DNA of 9,420 nt from an uncultured Candidatus Saccharibacteria bacterium (GTDB taxonomy: Bacteria; Patescibacteriota; Saccharimonadia; Saccharimonadales; UBA4665). Position 1 is the first letter of the stretch, and every line of letters begins with the position of its first letter. Shown here one piece after another: positions 1 to 6,304 of the stretch. The stretch spans positions 1-9,420 of the forward strand of contig CALKHY010000195.1 of NCBI GenBank assembly GCA_937988795.1, written 5' to 3'. The notes beneath the pieces were generated by a model. It was not told where the DNA came from, did no database searches, and worked only from the letters and a program-made list of their open reading frames with translations. The position numbers and the translations under genes were made by a program.

Positions 1-581
1 CCCACATTGCCAGCCCCGCCGCGAACGGCCCATAAGAGGTCGACATGTTCGGCGTCATCCTTTGATGCGCGTATGATGTTGCCGCGACCGTTAACCACCT
101 CAGCTGCAAACAGATGATCGATGGTTAACCCCTCTTGACGCACCATCCAGCCGATGCCACCCGCGTGCGTAAGGCCGCCAACGCCCACCGTTGCTGTATC
201 GCCCGAAGTCAACCCTAGGCCGTATTGCTTGAGCTTCAAGGCAACATCACCCCATACCGCACCGCTACCGATGCGCACCAGGCGCTTCTCTTGGTCAAGC
301 ACCTCGACGTCGCTAAAGTGGCGCATGTTAATGACGATTCCGCCGTCGTTTGTGCCAAGCCCGGCCAAACTATGGCCGCCGCTGCGCACCGAAACAGCCA
401 GCCCGTTATCTGCGGCGAATCGCACCACTCACGATACGTCTTCTGGAGTTCGAGGAAATACGATGGCTGCCGGCGACCCCTTCACAACGAACGTCCGCGC
501 CTCAGCATCGTACCCGGCATCGCCTGGTGTAATAATTTCGCCGGTAAATCGTTCTTTAAGGACAGAAACCTCTACTGGCAT
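1..581 (-). pseudogene. FAD-dependent oxidoreductase (berberine-bridge/GlcD type), 5' part with in-frame TGA
   Basis: On the minus strand a frame opens at ATG 581, preceded by AGGGGAG at 594-588 with 6-nt spacing, and runs off the left edge (about 193 codons visible). It encodes the FAD_binding_4 half of a flavin oxidase. Seen motifs are FPRTPEDVS near residues 42-50, then RSGGHSLAG (in this family the His commonly carries covalent FAD), GLTSGDTATVGVGGLTHAGGIG, and DLLWAVRGGAGNVG near the edge. Such enzymes use FAD and O2 or another acceptor to oxidise alcohols, sugars or alkaloid-like substrates; the substrate cannot be told. Codon 51 is TGA (429-431), where relatives usually have an ordinary residue, and CGA (Arg) to TGA would be a single transition. 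GTG codons directly follow the stop, but a restart there would lose the first FAD-domain strands. It is a recent pseudogene, a sequencing error, or a readthrough case. The family call is strong; functional status is open. Confidence 0.8.
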
Positions 582-587
582 CGCATT

Positions 588-594
588 CTCCCCT
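588..594 (-). promoter_or_regulatory. Ribosome binding site of the FAD oxidoreductase
   Basis: AGGGGAG lies 6 nt upstream of the ATG at 581 and selects this start over an out-of-frame ATG at 586, which stops after four codons. Confidence 0.6.
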
Positions 595-605
595 ATCACT
601 CGTCA

Positions 606-614
606 ATCATACCA
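606..614 (-). promoter_or_regulatory. Extended -10 promoter of the FAD oxidoreductase
   Basis: TGGTATGAT on the minus strand is an extended -10 (TG-N-TATGAT) about 25 nt upstream of the ATG at 581. No good -35 is visible at 16-18 bp spacing, so recognition would rest on the TG extension. The intergenic region 582-665 holds nothing else recognisable and no clear terminator for the preceding rimK-like gene. Confidence 0.4.
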
Positions 615-665
615 TTTTGGCAATTAGACACCCTAGGGCAGAAAGGGCAATCCAGCTTATGCGGC

Positions 666-1571
666 TTATGCGCCGATGCGGTCCTTGCGATTGCGCAGCT
701 TGGCGTTTTGTTCGACGTACTCGATGATTTTCTCCGCTATGTTGTATTTGGTGAGCAGCTCGGGCGTCTTAAGGCTGCCGGACGAGTTAACCTCGAGCAC
801 CAGCGGGCCGCGCGAGGAGCGCATCATGTCGACAGCGCAAACGGGCAGACCCATTGCCTTGGCGGCCTTAATGGCCGTCTTTTCTTCTTCGGCAGACAGC
901 TTGGTCGGCTTGCCCACACCGCCCTGATGGGTGTTGGAGCGGAAATCGTCGTCCAGGCTCTGCCGGATAAAGCCGCAGACAACGCGGTTACCGACGACAA
1001 TCGCCCGCACGTCAATACCGGCCGACTCCTTCACAAACTCCTGCACAAGGAACGTCACGCCTTCCACATAGAAGGCCTGCATTACCGCCTTGGCCGCCTT
1101 GGGCGTTTCGGCCAGTACCACACCGTTGCCGTGCGTGCCGCGCGCCACCTTGACAATCAGCGGGGCGCCGCCGGCCAGCTCGATAACTTTCTCGAAGTCG
1201 GCAGTTTCGCGGGCAAACACTGTCTTGGGAATGCCCACGCCGGCGCGGGCCAATATCTGGTAGGCGCGAAGCTTGTTGCGCGAACGCTCAATCGCAATCG
1301 ATTTGGCGGTGGTGTAAACATTGCGCATCTCAAACTGGCGCACCACCGCGCACCCATATTTGGTGTAGCTCTGGGCAATGCGCGGAATAATGGCGTCAAA
1401 GTCGTCCAGCACCTTCCCCTTATAGTACACCACCGGATTGCCACGTTCGATGGTCATGTAACATTTGGCGTAGTTGATGATCTTCACATCGTGGCCGCGC
1501 TTAATGGCCTCTTCTTTGAGCCGTTTGGTGGTGTAGTTGGCACTACCTTTCGACAGAATCGCTATCTTCAT
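666..1571 (-). CDS. rimK: RimK-type alpha-L-glutamate ligase (ATP-grasp)
   Basis: A 301-residue ATP-grasp ligase, almost exactly the length of E. coli RimK (300) and recognisably similar along its length. RimK enzymes use ATP to add glutamates, onto the C-terminus of ribosomal protein S6 in E. coli, or form free poly-glutamate. Seen: N-terminal MKIAILSKG and HYKG-like YYKGKVLDDFDAIIPRI (about 49-65), RQFEM (78-82), the ATP loop KVARGTHGNGVVLAET (141-156), DVRAIVVG (187-194), FRSNTHQGG (210-218), and metal ligands D248, E260 and N262 at the positions used by E. coli RimK. One oddity: NASPG after the metal site is NSSGS here, so the usual Pro is lost. Start: an ATG at 1589 is also possible, but AGGAGG at 1583-1578 sits 6 nt before ATG 1571, which matches the family N-terminus. 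It overlaps the upstream protease gene by 29 nt, implying co-transcription and translational coupling. The target (S6 or other) is inferred only. Confidence 0.92.
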   Translation of the reverse strand: MKIAILSKGSANYTTKRLKEEAIKRGHDVKIINYAKCYMTIERGNPVVYYKGKVLDDFDAIIPRIAQSYTKYGCAVVRQFEMRNVYTTAKSIAIERSRNKLRAYQILARAGVGIPKTVFARETADFEKVIELAGGAPLIVKVARGTHGNGVVLAETPKAAKAVMQAFYVEGVTFLVQEFVKESAGIDVRAIVVGNRVVCGFIRQSLDDDFRSNTHQGGVGKPTKLSAEEEKTAIKAAKAMGLPVCAVDMMRSSRGPLVLEVNSSGSLKTPELLTKYNIAEKIIEYVEQNAKLRNRKDRIGA

Positions 1572-2064
1572 ATCGGCCCTCCTCTTCATCCTTAGGGAAG
1601 TCGATGCCGTACTTCTGTTTAAGCTCTACCCGGTTAAGGCTGGATGCGGCCGGATCAATCAAGAATCTATTGTTTAATAACTTGCGTCCCAAAAGGATTG
1701 GATAAATTTTCTTGGAACGATCAGCTAATGAAAAACGAGCGGTAAACACTTTTGGTCCCAGCTTCACTCTCATTTTGACCTCGTAGCGGTCCTCGCGGTG
1801 ACCAAAGGAGTTTTCGACCCAAACCTTGCTAAACTCCTTAGTTTCAACTCGGTGCTTCATCGCACCACAGACCGGGTGACCGCCCAACAAGTCAAATGAC
1901 AATACGCCCGTCTTTTCATCAAGATGAATGTTCGAAGCGTGCACGGCGGACCGGTAGGCACCGGTGTCGGTTTTGGCCGGCACATCCTCGAGCCCCTCAA
2001 AATCTACGAACGTCATGGACTCCGAACGCCCGATAACAACTTTATGATAATCAGCTCTTGCCAT
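1543..2064 (-). CDS. RimB-like retropepsin-type protease (PF05618, 'ATP-dependent zinc protease' family)
   Basis: A 173-residue protein of the Zn_protease/RimB family, retropepsin-like despite the old zinc name. Seen: VVIGRSES at the start (9-16), the catalytic AKTDTGAYRSAVHA (30-43) with Asp33 in the D-T-G triad, and the family's second signature DRSKKIYPILLGRKLL (115-130). The tail after about 155 is acidic (DEEEGRYEDSD) and probably disordered. In Pseudomonas, RimB works with RimK on glutamylated S6, and the family often neighbours RimK-type ligases. Here it is the first gene of a two-gene unit with rimK. That order and the 29-nt overlap fit a protease that trims what the ligase adds; this is inference. 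Start: an in-frame TAG sits two codons before ATG 2064, so no longer form is possible. The SD is poor (AGGA almost touching the ATG). Family call is strong; exact substrate unknown. Confidence 0.88.
   Translation of the reverse strand: MARADYHKVVIGRSESMTFVDFEGLEDVPAKTDTGAYRSAVHASNIHLDEKTGVLSFDLLGGHPVCGAMKHRVETKEFSKVWVENSFGHREDRYEVKMRVKLGPKVFTARFSLADRSKKIYPILLGRKLLNNRFLIDPAASSLNRVELKQKYGIDFPKDEEEGRYEDSDSVER
1578..1583 (-). promoter_or_regulatory. Shine-Dalgarno AGGAGG fixing the rimK start
   Basis: A perfect AGGAGG inside the end of the upstream protease ORF, 6 nt before ATG 1571. It argues against the longer start at 1589, which would place the SD inside the coding region. Confidence 0.8.
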
Positions 2065-2096
2065 ATCCTATGTATTTGATCTTGTTAAACTCTGTT

Positions 2097-2125
2097 AAAA
2101 TACCACGTATACTATCAAAAGCCAA
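2097..2125 (-). promoter_or_regulatory. Promoter of the protease-rimK unit
   Basis: On the minus strand TTGGCT (2125-2120), a 17-bp spacer and TATTTT (2102-2097), preceded by TG at 2105-2104, form an extended -10 promoter. The expected start near 2090 leaves a leader of about 26 nt before ATG 2064. It shares TGGTAT with three other minus-strand starts in the window. Confidence 0.5.
2108..2113 (+). promoter_or_regulatory. Possible -10 of the L-amino-acid-ligase-like gene
   Basis: TATACT lies 22 nt before ATG 2136. TTGTTA at 2082-2087 is the nearest -35-like hexamer, but its 20-bp spacing is too long, so this is weak. The region 2065-2135 must carry divergent promoters for both neighbours. Confidence 0.3.
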
Positions 2126-2135
2126 GACTTCATCT

Positions 2136-3362
2136 ATGCAAAGAATACTTATCGTCGGAAAAAGCTTCAGCGGACTTACTAACTTCCTGAAGGAATCCGG
2201 CTATGATTACATTGTACTAAAAGATATACAAAGCTCTAAACATCCCGAAAAAAAATATAAGCGCCGCGTACTGTGTGACTTCTCGTCGAAAGAAACAGTG
2301 ATAGAAACGGTCGCGAAGATCAAAGATCAGGTTGATGGCGTCATTGCCACTTACGAGAACTACATACTTCCTGCAGCATGGGTCGCCGAGTATCTGGGCA
2401 AGCCCGGCCTGCCGGTTACTGCTGCCGAAGCCTGCACCGACAAATGGCTGATGCGCCAGCGGTTCGCGGCCGCGCCCGAAAAAATCAGCCCGGATTTTGC
2501 GCTTATCACAAACGAGGATGAGCTGCGTCGGTTCGCCGAACAGCACACCTTCCCGCTTATCATCAAGCCGGCCAACCTCATGAAGAGCCTGCTGGTCACC
2601 AAAAACCACAATCTTGACGAGCTGTTGGCAAACTACCGCCGGACTATGGAGCAAATCGACGCTGTATATAAGAAATACGCACCCAACCGGCAGCCTCAGC
2701 TGTTGGTAGAAGAATTCCTCGAAGGTTCTGTCCACTCTGTAGATGCGTTTGTGGATGCCGACGGCAAGCCGTACGTACTGGAGCAGGTCGTTGACTACCA
2801 GACAGGGTACGACATAGGCTTTGACGACAACTTCCACTACAGCCGGATTCTCCCCTCCAAACTGTCGCCGGAAGATCAGGCCGCCCTGCGGCACTGCGCA
2901 GCAGTTGGCATCCAGACACTGGGCATGAAAAACAGCCCGGCGCATGTAGAGATCATCATGACGAAAGACGGACCACGAATTGTCGAGATCGGCGCGCGCA
3001 ACGGCGGCTACCGCGAGCGCATGCACCGACTTGCCAACGGCATAGACATAACCGGCAATGCCCTTAAACTCGTGCTGGGCCAAACTCCCGAAATTACGGC
3101 CAGGCGCAATGAACCTGTAGCTGTTTTGGAGCTCTTCCCGAAAACGCCCGGCAACTTCGCCGGTATCGCGCACGAAGAGGAGCTACGCCAATTGCCCTCC
3201 TTAACGTACCTAAGCATCAAAAAGAAGCCCGGCGAATATGTCGGCAAGTCATCGGACGGCTTCAAGATGTGCGCCGTCGTTATACTGCATCACGCTGATA
3301 GTGAACAATTCCATCGCGATCTCACTTTTGTAAATGAGCACGTTCGGGTTGTGACCGAGTAG
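2136..3362 (+). CDS. ATP-grasp carboxylate-amine ligase, L-amino-acid-ligase (BacD/Lal)-like
   Basis: A 408-residue ATP-grasp enzyme of the carboxylate-amine ligase branch that includes L-amino acid ligases (dipeptide synthetases) and PurK/biotin-carboxylase-like folds. Layout: Rossmann-like N-terminal domain from MQRILIVGKSF (1-11), ATP-grasp core about 100-300 with FPLIIKP (139-145), VEEFLEGSVHSVDAFV (191-206), AHVEI (269-273, His270/Glu272) and RIVEIGARNGG (281-291) with Glu284 and Arg288 as probable metal and ATP/substrate residues, then a C-terminal domain containing ELFPKTPG. Odd: the loop after KP, normally glycine-rich, is ANLMKSLLVTKN without glycine. A TTG start at 2058 would add 26 residues lying over the promoter region; ATG 2136 directly starts the conserved strand, so I prefer it. 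No SD is visible. It converges on the next gene with a 13-nt gap. Substrates cannot be read from the sequence; a dipeptide or amino-acid conjugate is the family expectation. Confidence 0.8.
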   Translation: MQRILIVGKSFSGLTNFLKESGYDYIVLKDIQSSKHPEKKYKRRVLCDFSSKETVIETVAKIKDQVDGVIATYENYILPAAWVAEYLGKPGLPVTAAEACTDKWLMRQRFAAAPEKISPDFALITNEDELRRFAEQHTFPLIIKPANLMKSLLVTKNHNLDELLANYRRTMEQIDAVYKKYAPNRQPQLLVEEFLEGSVHSVDAFVDADGKPYVLEQVVDYQTGYDIGFDDNFHYSRILPSKLSPEDQAALRHCAAVGIQTLGMKNSPAHVEIIMTKDGPRIVEIGARNGGYRERMHRLANGIDITGNALKLVLGQTPEITARRNEPVAVLELFPKTPGNFAGIAHEEELRQLPSLTYLSIKKKPGEYVGKSSDGFKMCAVVILHHADSEQFHRDLTFVNEHVRVVTE

Positions 3363-3375
3363 TTAGACTGCGGTG

Positions 3376-4419
3376 CTACACAGGATAAAGCCGGTAGTGG
3401 GCTGCAATTTGACTGTCGACAAGTCGTTTTACGAGTTGAATCTGCCGCGGGTCGTCAAACGAATCGTACTGTGTTAGGCCGGGGCGGTTATTAACCTCGA
3501 TCACCACCGGATTGAGATCGCCGGGCGTGTGGGAACTTTTCGGCATGGTATCCACAAAATAGTCTATGCCGCAAACTGGAAGGCGCAGTTCTTTTGCGAT
3601 TTTTTCCGAATTCTCGCGCAGGAACTGCGGAATGTCATCATCCAAATTCACTCTAGTGCCACCAACACCGACGTTGGAGATGCCGACTACTTGCACCGAT
3701 TCGCCGGCTGCCGGTACCCGGCTTAATTCATCTCGCGAGAGATAGCGTTCTACATAGGCAAAATCAATTTTATTAAAGATACTGCTGTAGTTGGTGCCGC
3801 TTCGCTCCGGGCGCTGGTTTTCCAAATGAATGAGCTCCTCGACCGTGTGCTCGCCATCTCCGACAACACTTGCCGGTACACGGGTCATAGCACTTGCGTA
3901 TTTGCCGTCAACACAGACGATTCGGATGTCTATGCCCTGCAGCTGTTTTTGGAGAATGAACCCCTCGCACGAACTCATGCCGGCGATGGTATTTCCGGCT
4001 TCGACAACCTGCTCAAGCGTTGTTATCCCCATAAAAACGCCGTGCCCGTGCGCGCCGTCGATAGGCTTTGCCACAGTCGTCCCATGCTCAGCAATAAAAT
4101 CACGGATCGCATTGCCGCTCGCCTCCATGTCCGCAAATTCGACATACAGTTCCGGCGGCACCTGTATACCCAAGGCGTGAATAATGGCGTTCGTTACTTG
4201 TTTGTTGCTTGCGATAATTCGACCAGAGATAAAACTCATCGATTCATCTATAACACTGTAGATTCGCATAGGAATAGGGTGATCGGGCAATGTCACCTCG
4301 AATAAACTCTTAGCGGACAAGAAGCCCTTCACCGAATAACCGCGGTCCAGCAGCTCTTTGGCGATCATTCGCGCAGATATCTTTAAATTGGGCAAATCAC
4401 TATAAGACAGTTCATGCAT
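3376..4419 (-). CDS. Stand-alone ATP-grasp ligase of the cyanophycin synthetase/GshAB type
   Basis: A 347-residue protein resembling the ATP-grasp module of cyanophycin synthetase (CphA) and of fused glutamate-cysteine ligase/glutathione synthetase. Seen: glycine-rich loop KPIDGAHGHGV (118-128), GIDIRIVCVDGKY (162-174), the CphA/GshAB signature RVPASVVGDGEHTVEELI (180-197) followed by LENQRPERSG, the NVGVGGTRVNLDDDI block (249-263), and metal site Asp286, Glu308, Asn310 in IEVNNRPGLTQYD. CphA would add about 160 residues before this module and a Mur-ligase domain after it; both are absent, so it cannot be a normal CphA. CphA's ATP-grasp module links Asp to the growing backbone. What this one joins is unknown. 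Start: GTG 4479 is possible, but ATG 4419 has an extended -10 exactly placed for a leaderless start and begins the homologous region. A separate S51 peptidase of the cyanophycinase superfamily lies about 1.1 kb away. Confidence 0.8.
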   Translation of the reverse strand: MHELSYSDLPNLKISARMIAKELLDRGYSVKGFLSAKSLFEVTLPDHPIPMRIYSVIDESMSFISGRIIASNKQVTNAIIHALGIQVPPELYVEFADMEASGNAIRDFIAEHGTTVAKPIDGAHGHGVFMGITTLEQVVEAGNTIAGMSSCEGFILQKQLQGIDIRIVCVDGKYASAMTRVPASVVGDGEHTVEELIHLENQRPERSGTNYSSIFNKIDFAYVERYLSRDELSRVPAAGESVQVVGISNVGVGGTRVNLDDDIPQFLRENSEKIAKELRLPVCGIDYFVDTMPKSSHTPGDLNPVVIEVNNRPGLTQYDSFDDPRQIQLVKRLVDSQIAAHYRLYPV

Positions 4420-4425
4420 GCTTGC

Positions 4426-4434
4426 ATAATACCA
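4426..4434 (-). promoter_or_regulatory. Extended -10 of the cyanophycin-synthetase-like gene
   Basis: TGGTATTAT (TG-N-TATTAT) ends 6 nt before ATG 4419, so transcription should begin at or within a base or two of the ATG and give a leaderless mRNA. No -35 is evident in the GC-rich upstream sequence. The rest of the 102-nt gap (4420-4521) shows only a small GGCTG/CAGCC stem without a T-run. Readthrough from the upstream ligase gene remains possible. Confidence 0.45.
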
Positions 4435-4521
4435 TACCAATAGCGGCTGCGCGGCCAGCCCCCAGTTGGAGTTCGGCACCAGACAAGCTATTTGCCGGCT
4501 TAAAGCGGCGGTACCGGATGG

Positions 4522-5445
4522 CTAGCGCAATTGCTCGTCCAGAAATTCCTGCAGCACTCGCATTTTCTCTGTTACGAATTTCCCGGTGCTGAGTTGTGGC
4601 ATGTTGTTTACCTCGAGAAGATAAAATTTGCCGGTGTCGCGATGCACTATCATGTCTACGCCCGTCACTTCGCGGCGAGCCAGGCGCGCCATCTTCACGG
4701 CATCTTCCAGCATTGCCTGATCTACTTCGCTGGCGTCAACTAACGTAGCAACCCCACCTTGCGACGTATTGTTAATGTGTGACCCCGTCGGTGACTGCCT
4801 ATGCATAACCAAGCGCACCCTGTCACCCATAACGATTAGCCTGTAGTCGCCATTATTAGGAACAAAGCTCTGCATAATAAAAGAAACACCTGGCCGCTGC
4901 TGCTCCTTTAGAATACTTTCAAGCTCATGCTGTGTATGTACTAAATAGTTGTCCCTGCCGCGGGCGGCGATCGTCGACTTGACAATAAGAGGATAGCCGA
5001 TCGGATTTTCGCGCATATACTGCAGGCTAAGAAAATTATCCAAAGAGCACACAAAAGGCACGCAACTAACCCCATGCATGGCAGCCAAGACGCACTGGCT
5101 CAATTTGGTTCGCGACCGCGTACGGCAAACTTCACTGTTGAAGACAGGTATATTATGCGCCTCTGCATAAACCGCGACAGACATGGCGGTATCTTCCAGC
5201 TCTTTGGTTGTAAACCACCCCAGAAGGAATATGGCGTCGAACTGCGATATATCTTGCCTTAATTTCGTGCTTACAACCTTTAGCCTTTGGCCATCAAAGG
5301 CAAAGACTAAATCTTCAAAATCACAGGCACTGTAGCACGCGCCATTGGCGACGCTTTCTATGGCACGGGCCATGGAGGCTGCAGTATCATAATCCGGCCT
5401 CGTCTCCCTGCGGCCTATAAAAAGCACATTTTTTGTCTGCATCAT
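4522..5445 (-). CDS. RimK-like ATP-grasp ligase, second paralogue
   Basis: A 307-residue ATP-grasp protein related to RimK but clearly distinct from the one at 666-1571. N-terminal Rossmann-like part about 1-105 (NVLFIGRRE, FDAIFLLGWFTTKEL). ATP-grasp part: YPLIVKSTIAARGRDNYLVH (151-170) as the ATP loop, IMQSFVPNNGDYRLIVMGDRV (190-210), HINNTSQGGVATLV (223-236), and metal site Asp264, Glu278, Asn280 in YLLEVNNMPQLSTG. All residues expected for ATP and Mg binding appear present, so it should be active. RimK-family enzymes ligate glutamate or other amino acids to a peptide or protein amine or carboxylate, and the acceptor here is unknown. Tandem ATGs at 5445 and 5442 give starts differing by one residue. 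It has its own promoter facing that of the S51 peptidase, and is followed by the cyanophycin-synthetase-like gene on the same strand after 102 nt. Confidence 0.82.
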   Translation of the reverse strand: MMQTKNVLFIGRRETRPDYDTAASMARAIESVANGACYSACDFEDLVFAFDGQRLKVVSTKLRQDISQFDAIFLLGWFTTKELEDTAMSVAVYAEAHNIPVFNSEVCRTRSRTKLSQCVLAAMHGVSCVPFVCSLDNFLSLQYMRENPIGYPLIVKSTIAARGRDNYLVHTQHELESILKEQQRPGVSFIMQSFVPNNGDYRLIVMGDRVRLVMHRQSPTGSHINNTSQGGVATLVDASEVDQAMLEDAVKMARLARREVTGVDMIVHRDTGKFYLLEVNNMPQLSTGKFVTEKMRVLQEFLDEQLR

Positions 5446-5464
5446 TTCTGTAACCTATTGCCAT

Positions 5465-5492
5465 AGAATACCACAAGATCTAACTGAGTAAA
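5465..5492 (-). promoter_or_regulatory. Promoter of the second RimK-like ligase
   Basis: TTTACT (5492-5487), 16-bp spacer, TATTCT (5470-5465) with TG at 5473-5472. The expected start near 5458 gives a leader of about 13 nt. Its -35 is back to back with that of the divergent S51 peptidase promoter, two bases apart. Confidence 0.5.
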
Positions 5493-5494
5493 TA

Positions 5495-5523
5495 TTGTTA
5501 TGTATACAAAGATATGTTATAAT
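5495..5523 (+). promoter_or_regulatory. Strong promoter of the S51 peptidase, leaderless transcript
   Basis: TTGTTA (5495-5500), a 17-bp spacer and a perfect TATAAT (5518-5523) with TG at 5515-5516 make an almost ideal housekeeping promoter. The -10 ends 7 nt before ATG 5531, so transcription should start on the start codon. There is no Shine-Dalgarno. The spacer contains the palindrome TGTATACA (5501-5508), a possible but unproven operator. Confidence 0.75.
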
Positions 5524-5530
5524 ATAAGAT

Positions 5531-6304
5531 ATGCGAATTGTTGCTGTTGGTGGCGGCGATAAAACAGCTGCCATAAAAGCCGCCCTGCAAGATACAGAAA
5601 ACACGCGGACCCTTATAATTCCATCTGCGTGCTCAACTGAGAGATCTTACAACACAAAAGTTCCTAAAATCGTAAAATTCTTCCGCGATTTAGGCATAGC
5701 GTGCACCGTACTACACGAACTCCAAGAAACCCCCTCTCAGACCAAAATCGCCGAAGAGTTCGGACAGGCCGGACTTTTGTATGTTATTGGCGGCCACACA
5801 CCCACCCTGCTGTCAAGGCTTACCGAGCATAGTACGGGTCAGGCTATTATTCAGGCCGTCGTCCATGACAACAAGATAATCGCGGGCGTGAGCGCCGGGG
5901 CGCTTGCGCCATTTCAGGTCATTCACTCTAATCCCTCCAAAAAGCCAGGGGAAGAACGATGGGATTTCGTATACCTAGATGGCCTTTCAATGCTCGGCGC
6001 GGTGGCTACAGCGCACGCCAACCAGCATGATCAAACTCCTGCCGGCCCACGACCCGACACCAGGATGGAGCATCTACTTGCCAACTTCCCGGCTGACCGT
6101 GTGTCTACGGGGATAGCGCTCGATAATCATGCAGCGCTAATCGTAAATGGAGACAACAGTTTCGTTGTCCTTTCGGAAGAAGGCGAGCGATCGGGAGCCA
6201 ATGTGCATGTATTGGCATCAGAAGGCGACAGGATAATTGCAACTCCTGTAGAGGATAGCACTCACATTACGGCCGTTATAAACGACATAACGCCGGGCCG
6301 CTAG
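5531..6304 (+). CDS. Peptidase S51 family protein (dipeptidase E / cyanophycinase-like)
   Basis: A 257-residue cytoplasmic serine hydrolase with the S51 alpha/beta fold, close in size to E. coli PepE (229) and bacterial cyanophycinases (about 270). Seen: [11 protein letters not shown] (1-11), TLIIPSACS (27-35), [16 protein letters not shown] (82-97), the nucleophile elbow [11 protein letters not shown] with Ser121, the His candidates in TAHANQH (160-166), and [12 protein letters not shown]. PepE cleaves N-terminal Asp-X dipeptides and cyanophycinase cleaves beta-Asp-Arg polymer; this sequence cannot be assigned to either. There is no signal peptide. It is driven by a near-consensus promoter divergent from the second RimK-like ligase. 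Its position beside four amide ligases, one CphA-like, suggests it degrades or recycles their product (inference). It ends tail to tail with dnaJ, with the two TAG stops overlapping on CTAG. Confidence 0.85.
   Translation: MRIVAVGGGDKTAAIKAALQDTENTRTLIIPSACSTERSYNTKVPKIVKFFRDLGIACTVLHELQETPSQTKIAEEFGQAGLLYVIGGHTPTLLSRLTEHSTGQAIIQAVVHDNKIIAGVSAGALAPFQVIHSNPSKKPGEERWDFVYLDGLSMLGAVATAHANQHDQTPAGPRPDTRMEHLLANFPADRVSTGIALDNHAALIVNGDNSFVVLSEEGERSGANVHVLASEGDRIIATPVEDSTHITAVINDITPGR

Noticed and set aside
638..647. CCCTAGGG palindrome downstream of rimK as a terminator
   Set aside because: It has no loop of its own and no adjacent T-run.
225..1595. A 456-codon open frame on the plus strand over the flavin oxidase and rimK
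   Set aside because: It is antisense to two recognisable protein families, crosses their boundary, and its translation shows no domain. It reflects codon bias of the genes on the other strand.
2107..2112. GTATAC found in both divergent promoter regions as a shared operator
   Set aside because: The same hexamer also occurs inside coding sequence near 4164 and 5969. Its frequency is close to chance and flanking bases do not match.
2217..3173. A 318-codon minus-strand frame opposite the L-amino-acid-ligase-like gene
   Set aside because: It is antisense to a conserved ATP-grasp protein and has no recognisable motif of its own.
6274..6292. CGTTAT/ATAACG inverted repeat near the end of the S51 gene as a terminator
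   Set aside because: The stem is only 6 bp, lies inside coding sequence and is not followed by a T-run in either direction.
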